From: Lachnospiraceae bacterium
GTDB taxonomy: Bacteria; Bacillota; Clostridia; Lachnospirales; Lachnospiraceae
DNA length: 7,662 nt
Direction of reading: 5' to 3'
Assembly: GCA_017473665.1 (NCBI GenBank)
Contig: JAFUKK010000017.1
Span: 1 to 7,662, forward strand
Part shown: one piece after another, positions 1 to 5,804 of the stretch
Numbering within the stretch: the first letter of the stretch is position 1
Layout: each line of letters starts with the position of its first letter
Notes under the pieces: generated by a model
Database searches by the model: none
What the model saw: the letters and a program-made list of their open reading frames with translations, nothing else
What the model was told of the DNA's origin: nothing
Made by a program: the position numbers and the translations under genes

Positions 1-1165
1 CGGGTTTTAATACCGCATGCTTTTCAGGGGTAGCCTCATAATGCATCATAGCCCCATTAGCATTGTATCCTGCAATGGTTGGAAAAGATAAACCGCAAAA
101 CTCCGGCACATTATGTCTGCATTGCTCCAAAAAATCTGCCGCAGATACTTCCGTAATTCTCTCCTTACCAATATTCTTTTTTAACCAGTATATAAATTTG
201 GTCACTGCTACACTGTCTTTTAAGTAAATCTCCCTCATCCGGGACAATTCCACCGGATTTTTCACTGCTTTCAAGCCTTCCGTAGGATTTCTTTTATCCA
301 ATATGCTCATCTTGCTCTCAAGCAGACAGTATAACGTATAATTACAATACAAGGTATCCAACCAGACTCTTTTTCCTCCGGTCAGCTCCTTCAAATACTC
401 TGTCACATTCCGGTAGTCACATACCTTCACATGATTTTCATGAAAATACGCTTCCTCTTCATCGCCAAGTGCCTCCGGCATTAAAAATAGCACAGCCTCA
501 TCATGGGCAAGATAACAATAACTCATAGCCAACGGATTACATTCCACATCACAACCTCTGATGTTGAAAAGCCACATAATATCATCCAACTTGGTCAAAA
601 AAAGTGCCTCCACCTGCTCCCGCTGCATCTGTTCCCGCACCTGCTGTATTTTCTCCCGGGTATTTTTACCTGTCAGAGATATGGGGAGCACATGGATATT
701 ACCATGGGGAAAGGCCGGTCTGTCATCCCAGATACCCTTACTCATATCTTGTTCGAAAGAAAAACGTATTTGTTTATGAGAAAGCTGTTCCTGCAGTTTT
801 CTGCCATCCCGGGCAGTTACCACCCTGCCATCAAATCCCAGAGTCATTCCGGTCCGCATGTACTGTTCCAGATAGGCAGTAATAGTAGGCACATTTTCTT
901 CTCCCATTTTAAACAAAGTAATTCCGGAACCGGCAAGTTCTAACTCCGCCTGAATGAAATATCTTCCGTCCGTCCATAGGCCTGCTCCCTCCTGCCACAC
1001 CAGCAGGGAGCCGTTGGAGCCGGTGAAACCCGAGAAATACTGTCGCACCTTAAAATAATCACTGACATATTCTGAATTATGGTAATCTGCAGTGGGAATC
1101 AAATAATAGTCTATTCCCTCTTTCTGCATCAAGTCCCGCAGGGCCTGTAATCTTTCCTGAATCAT
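1..1165 (-). CDS. Xaa-Pro aminopeptidase, M24B family (partial, C-terminus beyond left edge)
   Basis: The frame is open from an ATG at 1165 to the window edge, giving 388 complete codons with no internal stop. The start is supported by an AGGAG six bases upstream. The protein would remove N-terminal residues that precede proline, a cytoplasmic role in peptide turnover. Residues about 5-130 match a creatinase-type N-terminal domain (HNSEYV near 29, FTGSNGSL near 47, LWTDGRYF near 63). Residues about 165-305 fit the second creatinase-like domain of the long, roughly 600-residue form of the family. The catalytic M24 domain starts near 315, with NPTEGLKAVKNPVE, FIYWLK and the SFPTIAGYNANGAMMHYEAT segment, whose His375 corresponds to the conserved substrate-binding histidine. 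The five metal ligands (D, D, H, E, E) would lie past the left edge and cannot be checked. It sits 47 bp downstream of deoC with no terminator between, so co-transcription is likely. The E. coli PepP is shorter, so I assign no symbol. Confidence 0.93.
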   Translation of the reverse strand, partial: MIQERLQALRDLMQKEGIDYYLIPTADYHNSEYVSDYFKVRQYFSGFTGSNGSLLVWQEGAGLWTDGRYFIQAELELAGSGITLFKMGEENVPTITAYLEQYMRTGMTLGFDGRVVTARDGRKLQEQLSHKQIRFSFEQDMSKGIWDDRPAFPHGNIHVLPISLTGKNTREKIQQVREQMQREQVEALFLTKLDDIMWLFNIRGCDVECNPLAMSYCYLAHDEAVLFLMPEALGDEEEAYFHENHVKVCDYRNVTEYLKELTGGKRVWLDTLYCNYTLYCLLESKMSILDKRNPTEGLKAVKNPVELSRMREIYLKDSVAVTKFIYWLKKNIGKERITEVSAADFLEQCRHNVPEFCGLSFPTIAGYNANGAMMHYEATPEKHAVLKP

Positions 1166-1212
1166 ATACTACTCCTAAGGCAAAACTTCAATCAAACACT
1201 GCCTGATTATAC

Positions 1213-1878
1213 TTAATATCCCTGAGTCACTTCTCCCTTAAGAAGCCCAACTGCTCTGGAGGTACCGATTCGGTCACATCCAAGCTCAATAAACATCTCC
1301 AAATCTTCCAGCGTGGACACACCACCGGCTGCTTTCATCTTTACATTCCGGCCGATATGTGCCTTGAACAATTCAATATCCTCTTTGGTAGCCCCTCCTG
1401 TACCAAATCCGGTAGAGGTTTTAATATAGTCCGCTCCGGCATTGGTTACTGCCTTACACATGGCAATCTTCTCAGCTTCTGTAAGATAACAGGTCTCAAT
1501 GATTACTTTTAAAATATGTTCTCCACAAGCCTTTTTAAGGGTACGAATCTCCTCTTCCACATTGTCAAAGTTTCCGTTTTTTACATCAGCAATATTCACT
1601 ACCATATCAATCTCATTACATCCATCAGCCAGAGCCCGCTCTACTTCAGCCACTTTTGCTTCCGTAACACTGTAACCCAAAGGGAAACCTACCACAGTAC
1701 AAATATTTATCTTTTTCCCATAGGTATCATAGATTTTTTTAATATAGGAAGGAGGCACACATACACTGGCAGTACCGTAGGTAATGGCCTCCTCACATAA
1801 CACCTGAATATCCTCCCAGGTGGCAAAAGCCTTTAACTGGGTATGATCTACTTTTTTTAACATCTCTGCTGCTGTCAT
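1213..1878 (-). CDS. deoC: Deoxyribose-phosphate aldolase
   Basis: This 221-residue protein has the usual length for bacterial DeoC. It cleaves 2-deoxyribose-5-phosphate to glyceraldehyde-3-phosphate and acetaldehyde, the last step in using deoxynucleosides as carbon source, in the cytoplasm. It is a class I TIM-barrel aldolase and the active site is intact: Asp91 in NEIDMVVN, the Schiff-base Lys153 in YIKTSTGF and the second lysine Lys182 in MKAAGGV. The N-terminal VDHTQLK and the C-terminal GCDRIGTS phosphate-binding segment are also present. The ATG at 1878 has an AGGAGG about seven bases upstream. No other deo gene (deoA, deoB, deoD) is visible; its only close neighbour is the peptidase gene downstream. 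The thrC terminator upstream implies that deoC has its own promoter in 1879-2041, but I could not find a convincing -35/-10 pair there. Confidence 0.97.
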   Translation of the reverse strand: MTAAEMLKKVDHTQLKAFATWEDIQVLCEEAITYGTASVCVPPSYIKKIYDTYGKKINICTVVGFPLGYSVTEAKVAEVERALADGCNEIDMVVNIADVKNGNFDNVEEEIRTLKKACGEHILKVIIETCYLTEAEKIAMCKAVTNAGADYIKTSTGFGTGGATKEDIELFKAHIGRNVKMKAAGGVSTLEDLEMFIELGCDRIGTSRAVGLLKGEVTQGY

Positions 1879-1938
1879 TTCTATTCCTCCTTCTGCTACC
1901 CTGGCAATTTATCCGCTAATGATATCCGACGCTACTGG

Positions 1939-1977
1939 TTATATCCTCTTCGGACACACTCCCGCTGTGGGATATAA
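1939..1977 (-). promoter_or_regulatory. Possible leader hairpin or operator upstream of deoC
   Basis: Read on the minus strand, TTATATCC (1977-1970) pairs exactly with GGATATAA (1946-1939). Inside this, CACA (1969-1966) pairs with TGTG (1958-1955) around a seven-base loop, leaving an eight-base one-sided bulge. It lies about 60 bases ahead of the deoC start. It has no U-run after it, so it is not a terminator. It could be an RNA structure in the deoC leader or a DNA site for a regulator; the sequence does not decide. It does not match any operator I recognise. Confidence 0.3.
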
Positions 1978-2041
1978 AATATACATACCTAGGCCCGGGC
2001 AAATAAATACTATTAAAACACTTATAAAATCAGTAAACTTT

Positions 2042-2079
2042 AAAGAAAGGACAATGCCGGTACCGAACCCACATTGTCC
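2042..2079 (-). terminator. Rho-independent terminator of the thrC transcript
   Basis: On the minus strand GGACAATG (2079-2072) pairs perfectly with CATTGTCC (2056-2049), with a short GGT/ACC inner pairing possible in the 15-base loop. TTTCTTT (2048-2042) follows immediately. It starts seven bases after the thrC stop codon, as expected for an intrinsic terminator. It separates thrC from deoC transcriptionally. The rest of the 1879-2085 gap is AT-rich sequence plus the hairpin described at 1939-1977. Confidence 0.8.
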
Positions 2080-2085
2080 CTCATA

Positions 2086-2532
2086 TTACATATTCAGGAA
2101 GTCTCTCACTACCTGCTTCATTTCATTTACTTCGCACTGCTTGTCATGGAGTACGGGTGCGGTACGAATCTCCTCAATGGCATTAGGTACCTTTACATTT
2201 GCCAGCTTAGACAATTCATCCACCAATTCAAAATCACTCATAGCATCATACTTTGCATCAATGGCATTCATTACACTTCTGGTAAACTTGAAGGGACTTG
2301 CAGTAGATGCAATCACAGTCTTGGTATTGTCACCGGTCTCCTGCTGATATTTCTTGTATACAGCAGCTGCCACAGCAGTATGGGTATCAATCACATAACC
2401 ACAATCCTCATAGATAGCCTTGATGATATCAGCCGTCTCCTGTTCGGTAGCATAATTACCATAGAAATCAGCCAACTGGGCCTTCATATCATCGGTAATC
2501 TCATACTTGCCCTGACCGGAAAGTGCAGTCAT
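2086..2532 (-). CDS. thrC: Threonine synthase, C-terminal fragment (possible restart)
   Basis: After the in-frame TAA the same frame continues GAA-TTG-ATG and then 148 residues from the ATG at 2532 to the normal thrC stop. The residues match the C-terminal part of threonine synthase, including the TASPFKFTRSV segment. A terminating ribosome could restart at the TTG (2535) or ATG (2532) only 3-6 bases past the stop. No good Shine-Dalgarno sequence precedes them, so restart would depend on coupling. Independent function as a separate gene is unlikely; I list it so that the second half of the broken gene is on record. Confidence 0.4.
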   Translation of the reverse strand: MTALSGQGKYEITDDMKAQLADFYGNYATEQETADIIKAIYEDCGYVIDTHTAVAAAVYKKYQQETGDNTKTVIASTASPFKFTRSVMNAIDAKYDAMSDFELVDELSKLANVKVPNAIEEIRTAPVLHDKQCEVNEMKQVVRDFLNM

Positions 2533-2538
2533 CAATTC

Positions 2539-3573
2539 TTAATACTTAGCAGCATCATTTCCTGCAATACGATAAATTAATCTCTCTAAGTTGCTGGAAA
2601 TCAAAATATCCATGGAGGGAGAACTGGTGAGCATAAACTCTCTGTTCTTATCATAGGTACCGGTGCTGAAGAAGTCATACAGTACCTTATTGTCATTGGA
2701 TGCACAAATCAGCTTGCCGATGGGCAGACCCATGTTCTTTGCATAAAAGGCTGCTAAGATATTACCGAAGTTACCGGTAGGAACTACCACATTGATGGTC
2801 TCACCTGCAGTAATCTTCTCTTCCTTCAATAATTTTGCATATGCATATACATAATAACAAATCTGAGGCACCAGACGGCCGATATTAATGGAGTTTGCGG
2901 AGGAGAACTGGAAGCCCTTCTCTGCCATTTCTTTAGCCAGCTCCTTGTCGGAGAAAATCTGCTTTACACCGGTCTGGGCATCATCAAAGTTACCATAGAT
3001 ACCTACAACCAAAGTATTGTCACCCTTCTGGGTAATCATCTGCTTCTCCTGAATGGGGCTGACACCGTTCTTGGGATAGAATACAATGATTCTGGTACCC
3101 TCTACACCTGCAAAGCCTGCCAATGCAGCCTTACCGGTATCACCGGAGGTAGCAGTGAGGATTACAATTTCATCCTGCATATTGTTCTTTCTGGCAGAAG
3201 TAATCATCAAATGAGGCAGAATGGATAATGCCATATCCTTAAATGCAATGGTGGAACCATGGAACAGCTCCAGATAGTATGCACCTTCAGCCTCTACCAA
3301 AGGAGCAATCTCCTCAGTATCAAACTTGGAATCATAAGCACTGTTAATACATTTCTTTAATTCTTCCTCTGTGAAATCAGTTAAAAGCAGCTTCATTACT
3401 TCGTAAGCCACTTCCTGATAGCTCATCTGAGAAAGCTCCTCCAGGCTCTTATCCAGAGCAGGAATATGATCGGGCACGAATAAACCGCCGTCATCGGAAA
3501 GTCCTTTTAAAATCGCCTGGGATGCGGTCACTGCATCACCGGTACTTCTGGTACTGTTATATAATACTTGCAT
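2539..3573 (-). CDS. thrC: Threonine synthase, N-terminal 344 residues (prematurely ended)
   Basis: This is the part of thrC that would be translated if the TAA at 2541-2539 acts as a stop. It holds most of the cofactor-binding core: the ThrC-type N-terminal segment (STRSTGDAVTASQAILKGLS, residues 7-26), the PLP lysine Lys112 in HGSTIAFKD, the TATSGDTGKAA segment (140-150) and the phosphate-binding VPTGNFGN loop (264-271). The fragment ends at GNDAAKY. It lacks the C-terminal segment with the conserved ASPFKF motif, which helps complete the active site in this family, so I infer that it is inactive alone. A promoter (3619-3647) and a strong ribosome binding site indicate that it is expressed. 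Confidence 0.6.
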   Translation of the reverse strand: MQVLYNSTRSTGDAVTASQAILKGLSDDGGLFVPDHIPALDKSLEELSQMSYQEVAYEVMKLLLTDFTEEELKKCINSAYDSKFDTEEIAPLVEAEGAYYLELFHGSTIAFKDMALSILPHLMITSARKNNMQDEIVILTATSGDTGKAALAGFAGVEGTRIIVFYPKNGVSPIQEKQMITQKGDNTLVVGIYGNFDDAQTGVKQIFSDKELAKEMAEKGFQFSSANSINIGRLVPQICYYVYAYAKLLKEEKITAGETINVVVPTGNFGNILAAFYAKNMGLPIGKLICASNDNKVLYDFFSTGTYDKNREFMLTSSPSMDILISSNLERLIYRIAGNDAAKY

Positions 3574-3577
3574 AATG

Positions 3578-3585
3578 CTCCTCCT
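3578..3585 (-). promoter_or_regulatory. Ribosome binding site of thrC
   Basis: AGGAGGAG on the minus strand, with the AGGAGG core six bases from the ATG at 3573. It fixes that ATG as the start in preference to the in-frame upstream codon at 3609. Confidence 0.85.
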
Positions 3586-3618
3586 AACATTACTGTCATC
3601 TAATCGCAAATTTGTAAC

Positions 3619-3647
3619 ATTATAGCATAAAAAAAGTAGACACGCAA
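3619..3647 (-). promoter_or_regulatory. thrC promoter (sigma-70/SigA type)
   Basis: On the minus strand TTGCGT (3647-3642), a 17-base spacer and a perfect TATAAT (3624-3619) preceded by TGC, an extended -10. Transcription would start near 3612, giving a leader of about 40 bases. That is too short for a T-box or riboswitch, so any control probably acts at the DNA. The -35 element overlaps the left arm of the inverted repeat at 3645-3670. Confidence 0.8.
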
Positions 3648-3670
3648 CACTTTAAAACACTAAAGTATTG
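3645..3670. promoter_or_regulatory. Operator-like inverted repeat between divergent promoters
   Basis: CAACACTTTA (3645-3654), six bases AAACAC, then TAAAGTATTG (3661-3670). The two ten-base arms are inverted copies with one mismatch. The outer three bases of each arm belong to the -35 elements of the two divergent promoters, so a dimer bound here would contact both. This is the expected geometry of an operator controlling both thrC and the plus-strand gene. The binding protein is unknown; the adjacent AP2-like protein is an inferred candidate. Confidence 0.5.
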
Positions 3671-3697
3671 TCCCAAATTGCAGTTTTATGGTATACT
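3668..3697 (+). promoter_or_regulatory. Promoter of the AP2-like gene
   Basis: TTGTCC (3668-3673), an 18-base spacer and TATACT (3692-3697), with TG at 3689-3690 making an extended -10. Transcription would begin near 3704, giving a leader of about 77 bases. In that leader AGTGGTC (3712-3718) can pair with GACCCACT (3741-3748) with one bulged base, a weak hairpin ahead of the ribosome binding site whose role is unclear. Confidence 0.75.
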
Positions 3698-3764
3698 ATG
3701 CACAAAGATTAAGTGGTCGGACATTTACCCTCATATGATTGACCCACTCAAAGGACACTACAAA

Positions 3765-3771
3765 GGGGAGG
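3765..3771 (+). promoter_or_regulatory. Ribosome binding site of the AP2-like gene
   Basis: GGGGAGG nine bases ahead of the ATG at 3781. It decides the start: an in-frame TTG at 3739 would make the protein 14 residues longer but has no Shine-Dalgarno sequence in front of it and would place this site inside the gene. Confidence 0.8.
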
Positions 3772-3780
3772 CACACACCC

Positions 3781-4602
3781 ATGCCCGGGATACAGCATTC
3801 GGACCAAGACCAACTGCATTACGATGGCGTATATCAGGCTACCAAAAAAAATGGTAGTATCTATTATCGTGCCTCTCTGACTTATCGCAACAAGCATATC
3901 AGTCTGGGAAGCTATCCCTCTGCTGTATCCGCCCACGAGGCCTATTTGGAAGGTCTGCAACTGCTAAACTCACAGACTTCTCTCATGGACTATCGTTCTA
4001 ATGCAAGGCTCCTATTTGAAAAATGGGTTATTTTACTAAATTTCCGGGATAACAATATTTATTTTGGTACTCCTATTTATGTGGGCCAAAAAATGTTTTA
4101 TTACTACTTGTCTCCCACCCATGTATTAAAATTCGATATGGATGATTTATTCTATTTCGCTTCCCATAAAATAATGTGCCGGGGAACTCATTATTTCGTA
4201 GCCGACTATGGTATGCAGGTAAATATTGCCTCCCGCTTTGGTATCAAAAATTACGCTGTGCCCGGAAAAGATTTCCGCTTTCTAAATCAAGACCCAACAG
4301 ATTTCCGACGGGAAAATCTGGAAATACTCAACACCTTTCATGGTGTTACCCTGGAACAGCAAAAGGGAAAATATATCTATACCGTACGTATCCATTTAAA
4401 CGGTAATTATCTGGTAGGACGTTACACACAGGAATGGGAAGCTGCCATTGCTTACAACAAAGCTATTGATATTCTGAAACGCAATGGTGTAACCAAATCC
4501 TTTACCCCCAACTATATTGAGGGCATCTCCCCCAGAGAGTATGCTGATATCTATACCAAAGTAAAAATTTCTCCTAAGCTATCAGATTACCATCCCTCGT
4601 AG
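3781..4602 (+). CDS. Uncharacterised protein with two AP2-like repeats around a decayed HNH segment
   Basis: This 273-residue protein is soluble, with no signal peptide or membrane span. Residues about 15-62 (GVYQ, YYRASLTYRNKHISLGSY, then a helix SAVSAHEAYLEGLQLL) and about 186-235 (FHGVT, KYIYTVRIHLNGNYLVGRY, then EWEAAIAYNKAIDIL) each show the AP2/ERF plan: three strands with a G-x-Y turn followed by a helix. The second repeat ends with the trailing Asn (FTPN) often seen after AP2 in HNH-AP2 nucleases. Residues about 136-183 resemble an HNH core, ending in RFLNQDPTDFRRENLEIL. The usual catalytic His before the Asn is Phe167 and the usual Asn after the second Asp is Phe175, so nuclease activity is unlikely. 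I infer a DNA-binding protein, perhaps a regulator, derived from a homing-endonuclease-like ancestor. Residues 68-135 match nothing I can name. It is transcribed divergently from thrC. The domain reading is by eye. Confidence 0.7.
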   Translation: MPGIQHSDQDQLHYDGVYQATKKNGSIYYRASLTYRNKHISLGSYPSAVSAHEAYLEGLQLLNSQTSLMDYRSNARLLFEKWVILLNFRDNNIYFGTPIYVGQKMFYYYLSPTHVLKFDMDDLFYFASHKIMCRGTHYFVADYGMQVNIASRFGIKNYAVPGKDFRFLNQDPTDFRRENLEILNTFHGVTLEQQKGKYIYTVRIHLNGNYLVGRYTQEWEAAIAYNKAIDILKRNGVTKSFTPNYIEGISPREYADIYTKVKISPKLSDYHPS

Positions 4603-4630
4603 CATCTTCCGTTTTCTTCAAACAATAGTA

Positions 4631-4652
4631 AAGCCGGACAAATGTCCGGCTT
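4631..4652. terminator. Bidirectional terminator between converging genes
   Basis: AAGCCGGACA, two bases AA, then TGTCCGGCTT: a perfect ten-base inverted repeat. Plus-strand transcripts from the AP2-like gene meet TTATTCTACTTCT after the stem. Minus-strand transcripts from the rnf/GH25-like operon meet TTTACTATTGTTT. The repeat lies 28 bases after the plus-strand stop and three bases after the minus-strand stop, so it can serve both. Confidence 0.85.
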
Positions 4653-4655
4653 ATT

Positions 4656-5756
4656 CTACTTCTCCGAATAATCTATAAAGCTGATACTCATCTCAGCATA
4701 TCCTGAAATGCCGTCGATGGACACACTGTCACTATACTTCCACATGGTATACTTGTATGGATAATCAGGGATATCTCCGGGTTCATCCAGCCACACCTCA
4801 TGACCGGACAAACGAAGCAGATTTAACTCTGTAAGCAACCATGTTTTATCAGCACACAGCAAGGTCTTATAACCTGCCGTACGGATATCCCGCAGAAATG
4901 CTTCTGCAATTTTTGTTCGTTGACTCTTGGTCAAATCATCAGTTCTGCCGGTGTCGTTTATCACATATCCCATATCATAAGCTACAGGATAATCCAGAGA
5001 ATAATCCTTTAGCATCTCTATCACCTTGGCAGCCTCTATCTGCGCTTCCTGGGTACTGATAGCCTGGGACACAAAATACACACCCACATCCAATCCGGCA
5101 GCAATCGCACCATCCATATGGGTCTTAAATTGCTTATCCTCCACCAATTGTCCGGTACTATACCCTCTCACGCCCACACGTATCATGCAGTAATCCACGC
5201 CTGCATCCTTTAGGGCCTCATAATCCACCTCCGTTTGATTCTCTGATAGATTGACGCCCACATAGGACACTTCTTTATCATTCACAAAATATTTCATGAT
5301 ATTACCACTACGAATCATATTGGTAGGCTCATAGGTATTAACCGCAATATCACTATTAATAGCTATCCACTCCTGGGTACCGTCCCGGTAAGTCACAAGG
5401 GTATGATAACCATCGGAATATATATCCTCTTCATCCGTATCATCCTTTGTGGTTTCTTCCGATTGCTCGGTATCCTCGGTAGATTCAGGGTATTTATCCC
5501 AAAAATCCAAATCATCCGGTGTCAAAGTACTATTGCTAATCAACTGTTCCGTATCCGGGTATCCGGAAGATGTACCAATCTGTGCCTGGGTCTGTTCGGT
5601 CTCTATGGATGTCTTTGCATCCCCACCGTCTCCCTGTCGATTTACTACCATTACCACTATAAAAATCAGAGCCAAAAAGACGATCACTGCAATAATTGCG
5701 CCCATTACAGGTGTACCCAAATTAGATGGCTCATCATAATCCTCAGGCAATCTCAT
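4656..5756 (-). CDS. Membrane-anchored GH25-like protein with degenerate active site
   Basis: The protein has 366 residues. A short charged N-terminus is followed by one membrane span (about 16-38), so the bulk would lie outside the cell. Residues 40-115 are a Thr/Glu/Asp/Gln-rich linker, and the C-terminal part from about 165 is a GH25 lysozyme (muramidase) fold: VGVNLSENQTEVDYEALK, MIRVGVRGYSTGQL, GLDVGVYFVSQAISTQEA, YPVAYDMG, RTDDLT, then TMWKYSDS and IDGISGYAEMSIS. Active GH25 enzymes have Asp in GVDxS, a D-x-E pair and a late Asp in VDxN; here these read Asn169, Asp261-Met-Gly263 and Glu355. Loss of the general-acid Glu argues against hydrolysis, so a peptidoglycan-binding role is more likely (inference). 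The start at 5756 is chosen because AGGAGGAG lies just upstream; the in-frame ATG at 5774 lies before that site. The gene begins 48 bp after rnfB and is probably the last gene of that operon. Confidence 0.85.
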   Translation of the reverse strand: MRLPEDYDEPSNLGTPVMGAIIAVIVFLALIFIVVMVVNRQGDGGDAKTSIETEQTQAQIGTSSGYPDTEQLISNSTLTPDDLDFWDKYPESTEDTEQSEETTKDDTDEEDIYSDGYHTLVTYRDGTQEWIAINSDIAVNTYEPTNMIRSGNIMKYFVNDKEVSYVGVNLSENQTEVDYEALKDAGVDYCMIRVGVRGYSTGQLVEDKQFKTHMDGAIAAGLDVGVYFVSQAISTQEAQIEAAKVIEMLKDYSLDYPVAYDMGYVINDTGRTDDLTKSQRTKIAEAFLRDIRTAGYKTLLCADKTWLLTELNLLRLSGHEVWLDEPGDIPDYPYKYTMWKYSDSVSIDGISGYAEMSISFIDYSEK

Positions 5757-5761
5757 TTGCT

Positions 5762-5769
5762 CTCCTCCT
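5762..5769 (-). promoter_or_regulatory. Ribosome binding site of the GH25-like gene
   Basis: AGGAGGAG on the minus strand, five bases before the ATG at 5756. Starting at the in-frame ATG at 5774 would place this strong site inside the coding sequence, so 5756 is preferred. Confidence 0.8.
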
Positions 5770-5804
5770 TTCATAGCTGTCTGTAAGTGCTCCTAACATC
5801 TTCA

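Larger units (their letters stand above)
2086..3573 (-). pseudogene. thrC: Threonine synthase locus interrupted by one in-frame TAA
   Basis: The locus is 496 codons from the ATG at 3573 to the TAA at 2086-2088, which is the normal length of this threonine synthase form. The frame is continuous except for a TAA at 2541-2539 (codon 345), between ...GNDAAKY and ELMTAL.... Sequence on both sides is conserved and collinear, so this is a point nonsense change and not a frameshift or insertion; TAA is one base from AAA, GAA and CAA. Threonine synthase converts O-phosphohomoserine to threonine using pyridoxal phosphate, the final step of threonine synthesis. If the stop is real and not read through, the cell would make only a fragment lacking the C-terminal third. 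A base-calling error is an equally plausible explanation. The start at 3573 is chosen because AGGAGGAG (3585-3578) lies just upstream; the longer frame from 3609 would begin almost at the predicted transcription start. Confidence 0.85.

Noticed and set aside
503..943. Plus-strand open frames of 72-146 codons at 503-943
   Set aside because: They lie antisense to the Xaa-Pro aminopeptidase, whose minus-strand frame is open throughout and shows family motifs. None has a recognisable domain.
1993..2000. GC-rich palindrome GCCCGGGC as a terminator
   Set aside because: It is only eight bases with no loop and no U-run on either strand; the thrC terminator at 2042-2079 is much better.
2539..2541. 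Stop-codon reassignment or recoding as the reason for the TAA in thrC
   Set aside because: TAA ends deoC, rnfE and thrC itself in this window, so it is a normal stop here. No recoding structure is evident next to it.
2074..2580. Plus-strand open frame of 168 codons spanning the thrC break
   Set aside because: It is antisense to conserved thrC codons on both sides of the stop; its translation shows no recognisable domain.
3739..3780. TTG start at 3739 for the AP2-like gene
   Set aside because: The ATG at 3781 has a GGGGAGG nine bases upstream, which would be inside the gene if the TTG were used; nothing supports the extra 14 residues.
3735..3857. Small upstream open frame starting at the ATG at 3735
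   Set aside because: It has no Shine-Dalgarno sequence, overlaps the AP2-like gene in another frame and encodes nothing recognisable.
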